5,409 bases of DNA from an uncultured Lachnospiraceae bacterium (GCA_934343915.1 CAKRIL010000071.1:1-5409), one strand, 5' to 3'. Shown: positions 1 through 5,073, counted from the stretch's first letter. Translations and numbers: made by a program. The notes: generated from the letters alone by a model not told the origin.

Positions 1-295
1 GTACTTCGTCAAAAATAATGAGGGACTCGTGTTCATACAATGTAATTCCGGTTTCTGCCTGCAGCCTCAGAAAAAAAATATTCAGATTCCCTATATCATC
101 AAAACATTCCAGAATATTATTTGTTGTTTTTGAAAAATCAATTAGAATATAAGACCTATATTCATTTTTTGCAAAGGTCTCCGCAATAGTCGACTTGCCG
201 ACTCGCCTTGCGCCTTCCAGCAATACTGCATATTTTTCTGAATATAGCTTTTTCCATTCCACTAATTTAGCGTATGCTTTTCTTTTAAAATACAT
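1..295 (-). CDS. AAA-type ATPase, N-terminal part (AAA_14/DUF4143-like), cut by window edge
   Basis: This is the first 98 codons of a minus-strand gene running off the left edge. It starts at ATG 295-293 behind GGAGG at 301-305. The protein begins MYFKRKAYAKLVEWKK. A Walker A loop, GARRVGKST, lies at residues 28-36, and a hydrophobic Walker B strand ending LIIFDEV sits at 92-98, right at the edge. The spacing and the EGARRVGKS sequence are typical of the bacterial and archaeal ATPases whose C-terminal half carries a DUF4143 domain. These are usually about 400-500 residues, so most of the gene lies outside. The family is expected to bind and hydrolyse ATP in the cytoplasm; its cellular role is poorly known, and neither a substrate nor a partner can be inferred here. 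The gene has its own promoter (320-348) and is insulated from the upstream GNAT gene by a terminator, so it is probably a separate transcription unit. Confidence 0.85.
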   Translation of the reverse strand, partial: MYFKRKAYAKLVEWKKLYSEKYAVLLEGARRVGKSTIAETFAKNEYRSYILIDFSKTTNNILECFDDIGNLNIFFLRLQAETGITLYEHESLIIFDEV

Positions 296-319
296 AATTA
301 CCTCCACCAATATAAATAT

Positions 320-348
320 GTTATATCACAGAATGTGCTTTTCTTCAA
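320..348 (-). promoter_or_regulatory. Sigma-A-type promoter of the AAA ATPase gene
   Basis: On the minus strand, TTGAAG (343-348) and TATAAC (320-325) are separated by exactly 17 bases. The expected start near 313 gives a short untranslated leader containing the GGAGG at 301-305. No operator-like palindrome is visible in it. Confidence 0.6.
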
Positions 349-412
349 CTTATATATTTTATATTATATGCGTTTATTCAATATTTTATGCATTGTATTT
401 GTACATATATTC

Positions 413-452
413 AAAAAAATAACGTTTTACACTACTATCTGTAAAACGTTAT
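413..452 (-). terminator. Rho-independent terminator behind the GNAT gene
   Basis: A perfect 13-bp inverted repeat, ATAACGTTTTACA (419-431) and TGTAAAACGTTAT (440-452), encloses an 8-base loop. In the minus direction the hairpin runs straight into a run of seven T (A-tract at 413-419 on the plus strand). It lies 23 bases past the GNAT stop codon and separates that unit from the ATPase promoter. Confidence 0.85.
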
Positions 453-474
453 CCCGATTTACTACAGCCACCAT

Positions 475-1038
475 TCAGGGGTGAGTGTTCATTGTTTTAG
501 GTTCTGTATCAATCCAATATCTTTTCATAATACTTCCATCTGCTTCAATGGTTTTTTCAAAAACTCCACCATTGGCAAGTATGGTTCTTTCGCTTGCGGT
601 ATTTGTTTCCTCACATGTAACAAGAAGCTTTTCTATACCCATTTCTTTGGCATTTTGAATATTCAACCGAAGCATTTCCTTTGCGTAACCATTTCCGCGT
701 TCAGACGGTCTTACAGAGTATCCACAATGACCGCCCCATGTTCCAAGGACAGGATGATTGATATGATGACGTAAATCAATAACTCCCACAAGCCTGTCAT
801 CGTCTTTTCTGATTGCAAAATAGGTTGTTGACGGCACTTTTGTTCCCGCCTGTTCGCATGTCTCAGCATTTTTCCTGAGATTGCATATTTCAATCCATTC
901 TTTTGCATCCTTGCAATTTTCCAAGCCCATGCAGCCAGCAAATTGATTATCGTTATCTTTGTCGTAAATCAGTACTTCATTTTTAAATTGTTCTAATTCA
1001 TCAATATATTTTTCGTTTGCTTCTACTAAAAACAGCAT
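475..1038 (-). CDS. GNAT-family N-acetyltransferase (COG3981-like)
   Basis: A 187-residue protein of normal length for a single-domain GNAT. The acetyl-CoA binding motif is clear: GYSVRPSERGNGYAKEML at 106-123, containing the RxxGxG/A pyrophosphate loop after a beta strand (DLRHHIN, then GGHCGYSVR). The following CEETNTASERTILANGG (142-158) is the usual CxxxNxxSxxxIxxNGG segment, and it ends with KRYWI (172-176). This pattern matches the predicted acetyltransferases of COG3981. The family moves an acetyl group from acetyl-CoA to an amine, but the acceptor is unknown; it is probably cytosolic. The start at 1038 is supported by AAGGAGAA at 1043-1050, six bases before the ATG. It follows the two-helix membrane protein gene by 49 bases on the same strand, so co-transcription is possible. 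A strong terminator lies just downstream. Confidence 0.88.
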   Translation of the reverse strand: MLFLVEANEKYIDELEQFKNEVLIYDKDNDNQFAGCMGLENCKDAKEWIEICNLRKNAETCEQAGTKVPSTTYFAIRKDDDRLVGVIDLRHHINHPVLGTWGGHCGYSVRPSERGNGYAKEMLRLNIQNAKEMGIEKLLVTCEETNTASERTILANGGVFEKTIEADGSIMKRYWIDTEPKTMNTHP

Positions 1039-1087
1039 AAGTTTCTCCTTTTAAAAGTATTTTTTTGTGTGCAAAAATTTTCTTGAA

Positions 1088-1504
1088 TCAATCGGCAGGC
1101 TGGCATGCTTCATACACCTTATATACAACACCCCATTCATCATATTCCATGTAATAGTAATGTTGGTCGTCGGATTTATTATCAGTGTAAATATAATATG
1201 CAGCTCTTCCTGCTTGATTTTCATTTATGGTGCCTAAGTCAAAAACACCGTATTTTTGCTCAATCATATAAATGTTGCTTTGTAAAATCAGCCAGTCATT
1301 GTATTTGTAACAGGTTGAATGTGAAACCTTAAATAATATTAAGGCAATCAGCAGAATAATATTTGTCACAAATAATGATGCCACCGGTTTCACATTCTTT
1401 CTTGTATGTTTACGCCTCACTATCAGGATTATGGAAGTGATTGCCGTTACTGCAAAGCACATAAACAAAATCAAACAACACAAGTCAATTATCCATGGAT
1501 TCAT
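1088..1504 (-). CDS. Hypothetical membrane protein with two N-terminal helices and an outer C-terminal domain
   Basis: I do not recognise this 138-residue protein. A hydrophobic segment at about 4-29 is followed by a strongly basic turn (RRKHTRKNVK, 30-39), then a second hydrophobic segment at about 41-60. By the positive-inside rule the basic turn is cytoplasmic. That would put the tyrosine-rich, mostly polar C-terminal 75 residues (YYIYTDNK, HYYYMEYDEWGVVYKVYEA) outside the membrane as a small, probably beta-rich domain. Cysteines occur near the membrane exit (65) and near the C-terminus (134). The ATG at 1504-1502 is the only in-frame ATG after an upstream stop, with GGAAG at 1514-1518 as a modest ribosome binding site. 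No promoter is obvious directly upstream. The GNAT gene follows 49 bases later on the same strand. A role cannot be assigned. Confidence 0.7.
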   Translation of the reverse strand: MNPWIIDLCCLILFMCFAVTAITSIILIVRRKHTRKNVKPVASLFVTNIILLIALILFKVSHSTCYKYNDWLILQSNIYMIEQKYGVFDLGTINENQAGRAAYYIYTDNKSDDQHYYYMEYDEWGVVYKVYEACQPAD

Positions 1505-1572
1505 AAATATATTCTTCCGGTCCTCTTAGTTTTTTAAGTTCAGTCATTATCAGCTTATGTATTACTTGCTTT

Positions 1573-1655
1573 GCTCTTGGTTATTCCATCGGTTCTAAGA
1601 GCAGAAAATAAGTACAAAAAGACCGCCTCAGTCTGGTCAACGTGGCGGTCTTTTT
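1573..1655 (+). ncRNA. Possible small antisense-type RNA (two hairpins, terminator)
   Basis: On the plus strand an 8-bp hairpin with one G-U pair (GCTCTTGG 1573-1580 with CTAAGAGC 1595-1602) is followed 13 bases later by the terminator hairpin ending in TTTTT (1651-1655). This two-hairpin layout, convergent with the minus-strand transcript from the 1708-1736 promoter, is what the antitoxin RNA of a type I toxin-antitoxin locus would look like. I found no convincing plus-strand promoter: TATTAC at 1560 has a poor -35. The RNA is therefore only a proposal. Confidence 0.25.
1616..1655. terminator. Bidirectional rho-independent terminator
   Basis: AAAAAGACCGCC (1616-1627) and GGCGGTCTTTTT (1644-1655) form a perfect 12-bp inverted repeat around a 16-base loop. 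Each direction has a GC core followed by five T, so it should end transcripts from both sides. It lies downstream of the three-helix membrane gene and of the short transcript starting near 1701. Confidence 0.85.
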
Positions 1656-1702
1656 GACTACACAAAATATCAGGCTAACCGTCTATCGGTAGCACTCCTT
1701 TT
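1616..1702 (-). pseudogene. Short promoter-SD-terminator transcript, possibly a decayed type I (Hol-Tox-like) toxin gene
   Basis: The promoter at 1708-1736 predicts a transcript of about 85 nt starting near 1701 and ending in the hairpin at 1616-1655. A good SD (AAAAGGAG, 1695-1702) sits at its very 5' end. The spaced start position reads CCGATAGACGG instead of an ATG, and every frame soon hits a stop or lacks a usable start. The layout (short leader, SD, tiny coding space, terminator shared with a convergent RNA) is that of TxpA/Hol-Tox or Fst-type toxin genes. No hydrophobic toxin peptide remains, so if it was one it has been deleted. It could equally be a small regulatory RNA. The family assignment is inference. 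Confidence 0.3.
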
Positions 1703-1707
1703 AAATA

Positions 1708-1736
1708 ATAATATCATGTAACCGCTGTTGTGTCAA
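1708..1736 (-). promoter_or_regulatory. Strong sigma-A promoter without an obvious gene
   Basis: TTGACA (1731-1736, a perfect consensus) and TATTAT (1708-1713) are spaced by exactly 17 bases on the minus strand. Transcription should start around 1701, directly at the AAAAGGAG motif. No substantial ORF lies between it and the terminator 50 bases further on. Confidence 0.6.
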
Positions 1737-1788
1737 ACATATCTTTATTTATTATCAAATGGATATTTGTTGCAATTTACAATGTCCC

Positions 1789-2094
1789 TTAAATCCAATC
1801 GCCCTTCAGCATGGCAATTCCTATTGCTACAAGGACTATCAGAATGAACAGACATAAAATTAACCCCAGTGAACAGGCTATGATTCCGCTTACCCATAAT
1901 GTCTCATTTGTTATTCTGCTCTTTCGGTTTGCGATTGAAAGTATCATTCCCGCAAGCGAGCAAATCGGTCCTACGATTATTATATCGGTATAGCTGTATG
2001 GTGCGTGGTTGGCACTATACATATAGATAACAAACGATATGACGGATAACAGCCCTAAGAGTAAAGGCATAGTCAAAATTAATTTCTTTTTCAT
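1789..2094 (-). CDS. Hypothetical small membrane protein (three helices)
   Basis: A 101-residue protein starting MKKKLILTMPLLLGLLSVIS. Hydrophobic segments lie at about 5-26, 37-54 and 66-95, the last being long and valine/isoleucine-rich. Between helices two and three is a basic patch (NRKSR, 56-60) that should face the cytoplasm. The segment between helices one and two (SANHAPYSYTD) is polar and probably outside. I do not recognise a named family and propose no function. The ribosome binding site before ATG 2094 is weak (AAGATAA). The stop codon of the short interrupted ORF is only 23 bases upstream, so translation may depend on an upstream unit. Transcription probably ends at the bidirectional terminator 1616-1655. 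Confidence 0.65.
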   Translation of the reverse strand: MKKKLILTMPLLLGLLSVISFVIYMYSANHAPYSYTDIIIVGPICSLAGMILSIANRKSRITNETLWVSGIIACSLGLILCLFILIVLVAIGIAMLKGDWI

Positions 2095-2117
2095 ATTTTA
2101 TCTTAAACCCGTTTTTA

Positions 2118-2282
2118 TTAAAATATTATTTTCAACAAAATTATTAATATGATAATCCATATTATTATAATCGGAATGGCATAATACCACTTTTAATCTT
2201 GACCGCTCTCCCACTCATTATACCTTAGAAACGGCAAATGTCGATACGGAAAATTATTTGTTGACATTTCATACTTTCTCAT
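2118..2282 (-). pseudogene. Short ORF with an in-frame stop, then a transmembrane helix
   Basis: Reading from ATG 2282-2280 (preceded by AAAGGT) gives 29 codons ending NEWESGQD, then TAA at 2195-2193. The same frame continues for 24 codons starting KWYYAIPIIIIW, a perfect-looking membrane helix with a lysine near each end, and stops at 2120-2118. One base change in the TAA (for example to AAA, GAA or CAA) would give a 53-residue polar-then-transmembrane protein. I read it as a small membrane-protein gene disrupted by a nonsense change, directly upstream of the 101-residue membrane protein. Caution: the helix part is very AT-rich and isoleucine runs can arise by chance. An alternative start is ATG 2267-2265, because a predicted minus promoter overlaps the first ATG. 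Confidence 0.4.
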
Positions 2283-2288
2283 TATAAT
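2261..2288 (+). promoter_or_regulatory. Promoter of the marR-MATE operon
   Basis: TTGACA (2261-2266) and TATAAT (2283-2288), both perfect consensus boxes, are spaced by 16 bases on the plus strand. The start should fall near 2295, inside the TTACCTTTGGTAA palindrome. That leaves an untranslated leader of about 170 nt before marR. Confidence 0.8.
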
Positions 2289-2310
2289 TACCTTTGGTAA
2301 CTAAATACAA
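2281..2310 (-). promoter_or_regulatory. Possible divergent promoter facing the small membrane genes
   Basis: On the minus strand TTGTAT (2305-2310) and TATAAT (2281-2286) are 18 bases apart, with the palindrome 2288-2300 in the spacer. Because ATTATAAT reads as a -10 box on both strands, the two divergent promoters would overlap and share one operator. The predicted start (near 2274) lies inside the first ATG option of the interrupted ORF, which weakens this call. Confidence 0.4.
2288..2300. promoter_or_regulatory. Palindromic operator, likely bound by the adjacent MarR protein
   Basis: TTACCTTTGGTAA is a perfect inverted repeat (5-bp arms, 3-base centre), with further matching TA pairs two bases outside each arm. 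It abuts the plus-strand -10 box and covers the predicted transcription start, the usual place for autorepression by MarR-family dimers. Binding by this MarR is inferred from position and symmetry, not shown. Confidence 0.6.
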
Positions 2311-2321
2311 GGAGGATTAGT

Positions 2322-2402
2322 GTGAAAAATAAACTTGATAGCATATTTTTCACACATGCAATTTGTTTCTGGGCGAAAACAAATTGCTTTGATGGCAGAT
2401 GA
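2322..2402 (+). CDS. Leader peptide (upstream ORF, 26 codons) of the marR-MATE operon
   Basis: A GTG start at 2322 follows AAGGAGG (2309-2315) by six bases, the best ribosome binding site in this operon. The peptide begins MKNKLDSIFFTHAICF and ends TNCFDGR, with TGA at 2400-2402. It lies in a different frame from marR. Translation would run through hairpins 1 and 2, and the stop codon sits inside the left arm of hairpin 3, so a ribosome stalled or terminating there would block that hairpin and free its right arm. This is the geometry of leader peptides that control resistance genes by translational attenuation. No known arrest motif is evident. The strong SD could also be the remains of the original marR start region. 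Confidence 0.45.
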   Translation: MKNKLDSIFFTHAICFWAKTNCFDGR

Positions 2403-2456
2403 GAAATCGCCTGCGCGAATTTCTCATTGCCTCCTCGCGATAAATCGCTCAGAAAT

Positions 2457-2460
2457 GAGG
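2457..2460 (+). promoter_or_regulatory. Ribosome binding site deciding the marR start
   Basis: GAGG sits six bases before ATG 2467. It supports this start over in-frame ATGs further upstream, which lie within the hairpin leader and lack good SD sites. It can pair with CCTC at 2433-2436. Confidence 0.65.
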
Positions 2461-2466
2461 ATTAAT

Positions 2467-2919
2467 ATGACAAACGAAAAAATAAAGCGCATGTTCGACG
2501 CATGCTATCAGGCGAAGCGCATCCGTGAAATGCTCCCGCCGCTCCCTCAGGGCATCATGCCCTCCTACATTCAATATCTGGATGTCATTCAGTCCTTGGA
2601 AAAACAGGGAGGTTTAGTGAAGGTTTCCGACATCAGCGATGCGATGCACCTCCCGCGCCCGGGTGTCACCAGAACGGTTAAGGAGATGGAACAAAAGGGG
2701 CTGCTTGTAAAAAATGCCTCCGCCGATGACGGTCGCGTCACCTATCTATCCGTAACCGAAGCAGGACAAAAGCTGTCACAGAAATATGACGCGCAGTATT
2801 TTAGCGAGCTTTCTTCATATCTGGTTGACATTTCGGAGGAAGAAGCAGACTGCATGATACAAACAATCGGGAAATTTTACAGGATAATGTGTGAAAGGAG
2901 TGAACATTATGAACGATAA
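2467..2919 (+). CDS. MarR-family transcriptional regulator
   Basis: From ATG 2467 the protein has 150 residues, standard for a MarR dimeric repressor. A helical N-terminus is followed by the winged helix: VSDISDAMHLPRPGVTRTVK (53-72) is the helix-turn-helix with the recognition helix at about 63-74. The wing follows, with the diagnostic DDGRVTYLSVTEAG (87-100), including the conserved D-x-R type contact. The C-terminal helices (about 101-150) should complete the dimerisation domain. The frame is open back to 2335, but that extension only translates the hairpin leader. The gene overlaps the MATE gene by 11 bases, so the two are translationally coupled. By family precedent it represses its own promoter through the palindrome 2288-2300 and releases it on binding a small, often toxic, ligand; the ligand is unknown. 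Confidence 0.9.
   Translation: MTNEKIKRMFDACYQAKRIREMLPPLPQGIMPSYIQYLDVIQSLEKQGGLVKVSDISDAMHLPRPGVTRTVKEMEQKGLLVKNASADDGRVTYLSVTEAGQKLSQKYDAQYFSELSSYLVDISEEEADCMIQTIGKFYRIMCERSEHYER
2894..2900 (+). promoter_or_regulatory. Ribosome binding site deciding the MATE start
   Basis: AAAGGAG lies inside the end of marR, eight bases before ATG 2909. It rules in ATG 2909 (MNDKNADF) over the in-frame GTG at 2891, which has no SD of its own. Confidence 0.75.
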
Positions 2920-4270
2920 AAATGCTGATTTTACACAGGGAAGTATATTGAAAAAACTGGTCGCCTTTATGATTCCGGTTCTCGGTGCGCTGATTCTTCA
3001 GGCGGCATACGGCGCGGTGGATCTGCTGGTGGTCGGACGCTTCGGCTCCACCTCTGGTCTTTCCGCGGTATCCACGGGAAGCCAGGTATTAAACCTTGTC
3101 ACCTTTGTTGTGATACAGTTCGCGATGGGTATTACCGTGCTGATTGCACGCTATCTCGGTGAAAAACATCCTGAGAAGATTGGAAAAGTCATCGGCGGCG
3201 CGGCAGTCGTGTTCACGCTTATATCAGTCGGACTTTTTATTGTGATGGTCGGCTTCGCCCATCCGATTTCCGTACTTATGCAGGCACCTGAGGAAGCTGT
3301 TGAGCTGACGGCAGCCTATGTCCGCATCTGTGGCGGCGGTATCTTTTTTATCGTGGCTTACAACCTGCTGTCGGCAATCTTCCGTGGACTTGGCGACAGC
3401 AAATCACCGCTGCTCTTCGTCCTCGTCGCATGTATCATAAATATCATCGGAGACTTGGTGTTGGTTGCCGGGTTCCGCTTGGATGCAACAGGCGCAGCGA
3501 TTGCGACTGTCTGTGCACAGGCGCTCAGCGTTGTATTTGCCGTGATGTTGATTATAAAGAAAAAGCTGCCGTTCACCATTTCCAAAAAGGATTTCATACT
3601 GAACCCTCAGTGCAGAATTTTCTTAAAGATAGGTCTGCCACTGGCACTTCAGGAGTTTTTGACACAGCTCTCTTTCTTAGCGCTCTGCGCATTTGTCAAC
3701 CGTCTCGGACTTGAAGCGTCCTCAGGCTACGGTGTTGCCTGCAAAATTGTAAATTTTGCCATGCTCGTACCGAGTGCCCTGATGCAGTCGATGGCTGCCT
3801 TCGTGTCGCAGAACGTCGGTGCAGGAAAGACAAAGCGTGCGAAGCAGTCCATGTTTACCGGAATCGGAATCGGTCTTGCAGTCGGCTACATCGTGTTCGT
3901 GCTTATATGGGTTAAGGGAGATATGCTGTCCGGCTTCTTCTCACCAGATGCAGCAGTCGTGCAGAAAGCTTTTGAATACTTAAAGGGCTTTGCTTTGGAG
4001 ACAATCGTGACCGCCATACTTTTCAGCATGGTCGGCTATTTCAACGGCAATGACAAAACACTTTGGGTTATGGTGCAGGGACTCATACAGACGCTTCTTG
4101 TCCGTCTGCCGTTTGCATACATTATGAGTATCCAGCCGGACGCCAGTCTGACCATTATTGGTCTTGCCGCTCCTGTTTCCACCACGGTCGGAATTGTGTT
4201 GAATGTCGGATTTTATCTGTATTTAAACCATAGGGAGCGCTCCTCTTGTCAGACGGATTCCATGGAGTAA
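2909..4270 (+). CDS. MATE-family multidrug/cation antiporter
   Basis: A 453-residue polytopic membrane protein, the normal size for NorM/DinF-type MATE exporters. These use a Na+ or H+ gradient to expel cationic drugs and other compounds. The N-terminus FTQGSILKKLVAFMIPVLGA leads into helix 1. It is followed by QAAYGAVDLLVVGRFG, in which Asp38 matches the conserved helix-1 acidic residue. Further family signatures are the Ser/Thr-rich SAVSTGSQVL, IFRGLGDSKSPL (about 160-171), and in the second half PSALMQSMAAFVSQNVGAGKTKRAKQS, the counterpart of the first-half loop ARYLGEKHPEKI. About twelve hydrophobic segments in two six-helix halves can be traced. It is coupled to marR by an 11-base overlap and should be induced with it. 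The tail (NHRERSSCQTDSME) is short and polar. The actual substrate cannot be read from the sequence. Confidence 0.93.
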   Translation: MNDKNADFTQGSILKKLVAFMIPVLGALILQAAYGAVDLLVVGRFGSTSGLSAVSTGSQVLNLVTFVVIQFAMGITVLIARYLGEKHPEKIGKVIGGAAVVFTLISVGLFIVMVGFAHPISVLMQAPEEAVELTAAYVRICGGGIFFIVAYNLLSAIFRGLGDSKSPLLFVLVACIINIIGDLVLVAGFRLDATGAAIATVCAQALSVVFAVMLIIKKKLPFTISKKDFILNPQCRIFLKIGLPLALQEFLTQLSFLALCAFVNRLGLEASSGYGVACKIVNFAMLVPSALMQSMAAFVSQNVGAGKTKRAKQSMFTGIGIGLAVGYIVFVLIWVKGDMLSGFFSPDAAVVQKAFEYLKGFALETIVTAILFSMVGYFNGNDKTLWVMVQGLIQTLLVRLPFAYIMSIQPDASLTIIGLAAPVSTTVGIVLNVGFYLYLNHRERSSCQTDSME

Positions 4271-4273
4271 CAT

Positions 4274-4762
4274 TCAAATCCTTCCAATCAGCACCACAAT
4301 ACCTGCCGTCGCTGCTGCAACAACAAGATAAAGCATTGTGGCAGCGATTCGCTTGGTGAGCACCGTTTTCCATGACTTGACGTATGGAATGCCCTCCATG
4401 CCCTTGATACGCCAGATTTTGCTGTGCCCTACCCAAAGTCTGTCAATCACAAGACCGTCGAACCAGTTCATGACTACGAGAAGGAGAGCCGATTGTATGT
4501 ATGCGGTCTTAAAATCCGTGACGTGATTCCAGAGCGAGATAATGAGAATCAATACGGCAAATATGATGATGCAGAACGGTATCATGAACTGTTTGCCTTT
4601 CTTCATCACGGCAGCTTTATCGGCAATTCCGCGCTTTTGAGCCTCGTCGATGTATTCCTTCGGATAGAAATACAGACAATTAAGCCCGTCGTTCTTTACC
4701 GCGAGCTTTACAAGTAAAATATACAGCAGACAGTACAGTGCGATTTGTAATAACAGTAACAT
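4274..4762 (-). CDS. Hypothetical four-helix membrane protein
   Basis: A 162-residue protein with hydrophobic segments at about 1-22, 58-78, 86-106 and 138-160. The first loop (NCLYFYPKEYIDEAQKRG) is polar. The region WNHVTDFKTAY (78-88), and after it NWFDGLVIDRLWVGHSKIW (99-117), is rich in aromatic and charged residues next to the membrane and looks like the conserved core of an uncharacterised Clostridia family. I know no function for it. I chose ATG 4762 because GAGGT (4771-4775) precedes it by eight bases; ATG 4777 has no SD, and a start at 4849 would run back through the upstream gene. The small WWxxR gene ends 22 bases upstream on the same strand, so the two form an operon. It is tail to tail with the MATE gene, with three bases between stop codons. 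Confidence 0.75.
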   Translation of the reverse strand: MLLLLQIALYCLLYILLVKLAVKNDGLNCLYFYPKEYIDEAQKRGIADKAAVMKKGKQFMIPFCIIIFAVLILIISLWNHVTDFKTAYIQSALLLVVMNWFDGLVIDRLWVGHSKIWRIKGMEGIPYVKSWKTVLTKRIAATMLYLVVAAATAGIVVLIGRI

Positions 4763-4784
4763 ATAACAGTACCTCATTAAATTA

Positions 4785-4976
4785 TTAATTCTGGTTCTTA
4801 GGGATCGCTCTTCTTTCCCACCAGTTATTGAAAGCCTTTTTATCCTCACACATATATGGCGAATGTTCTTTATTGATTATATTATACGATAATAAATATC
4901 CTGTATCAGCATCCAGTTCCAACAACATAGCAGGAGTGGTGCCATGATATAATATATACTTTTTGCTTTGTAACAT
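4785..4976 (-). CDS. Small protein with WWxxRxIP ending, weakly like HipA/CtkA N-terminal segment
   Basis: A 63-residue protein preceded by an excellent SD (AAGGAGG, 4981-4987) and a good promoter, so translation is very likely. It begins MLQSKKYILYHGTTPAMLLEL, then DADTGYLLSYNIINKEHSPY, and ends FNNWWERRAIPKNQN. The pattern of an early beta strand, a statement-like D-x-x-T-G turn, a Pro-containing middle and a WWxxRxIP end recalls from memory the first 60 or so residues of HipA/CtkA-like proteins of Firmicutes. Those continue after IPxxR into a kinase-like domain. Here the frame stops three residues after IPK, so it is either a stand-alone relative or a truncated copy; no kinase part follows. 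It is first in an operon with the four-helix membrane protein. The family link is a recollection and needs a profile search. Confidence 0.6.
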   Translation of the reverse strand: MLQSKKYILYHGTTPAMLLELDADTGYLLSYNIINKEHSPYMCEDKKAFNNWWERRAIPKNQN

Positions 4977-5015
4977 AGAGCCTCCTTCAAAATCAGCTAT
5001 AGAGTGACTGGTTTT

Positions 5016-5044
5016 ATATTAACATACTTTACCATCCGATACAA
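5016..5044 (-). promoter_or_regulatory. Promoter of the WWxxR small-protein/membrane-protein operon
   Basis: On the minus strand TTGTAT (5039-5044) and TAATAT (5016-5021) are 17 bases apart, and the -10 box has an upstream TGT (extended -10). The expected start is near 5009, giving a leader of about 30 nt before the ATG at 4976. Confidence 0.55.
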
Positions 5045-5073
5045 ATATAATATCCGCTTGTTTATGAGTTTAA

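Larger units (their letters stand above)
2295..2466 (+). promoter_or_regulatory. Structured leader of the marR-MATE mRNA: three tandem hairpins and a possible SD-covering fourth
   Basis: Hairpin 1: GTGTGAAAAATA (2320-2331) with TATTTTTCACAC (2344-2355), perfect 12 bp. Hairpin 2: GCAATTTGTTT (2358-2368) with AAACAAATTGC (2377-2387), perfect 11 bp. Hairpin 3: 2394-2407 with 2419-2431, 13 bp with one bulged G at 2398; its core is ATGAGAAAT/ATTTCTCAT. A fourth pairing (GCGA 2437-2440 with TCGC 2445-2448, continued by CCTC 2433-2436 with GAGG 2457-2460) would hide the marR SD. ATTTCT of hairpin 3 can alternatively pair with AGAAAT at 2451-2456, so the structures may exclude each other. None is followed by a real T-run, so translational rather than transcriptional attenuation is the better fit. 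An inserted repeat element is another explanation. It matches no riboswitch class I can name. Confidence 0.6.

Noticed and set aside
195..422. 75-codon plus-strand open frame
   Set aside because: It is antisense to the ATPase start, promoter and terminator region, has no SD, and its residues reflect AT-rich DNA.
1485..1580. 31-codon minus-strand open stretch overlapping the start of the two-helix membrane gene
   Set aside because: It looks somewhat protein-like (VIHKLIMTELKKLRGPEEY) but starts directly after a stop and its only ATG lacks an SD; it may be a relic, but there is not enough to call it.
2320..2431. Hairpins of the marR leader as a known riboswitch or T-box
   Set aside because: No T-box sequence, no recognised aptamer core, and no terminator T-run; the structures are simple perfect stems.
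3358..3714. Open frames of 79 and 94 codons inside the MATE gene on both strands
   Set aside because: They are shadows of a GC-richer coding region: no SD, no family resemblance, fully inside a clear MATE ORF.
4763..4849. Longer N-terminus for the four-helix membrane protein (start 4849)
   Set aside because: It would overlap the well-supported small gene 4785-4976 in another frame and has no SD; ATG 4762 has GAGGT at the right distance.
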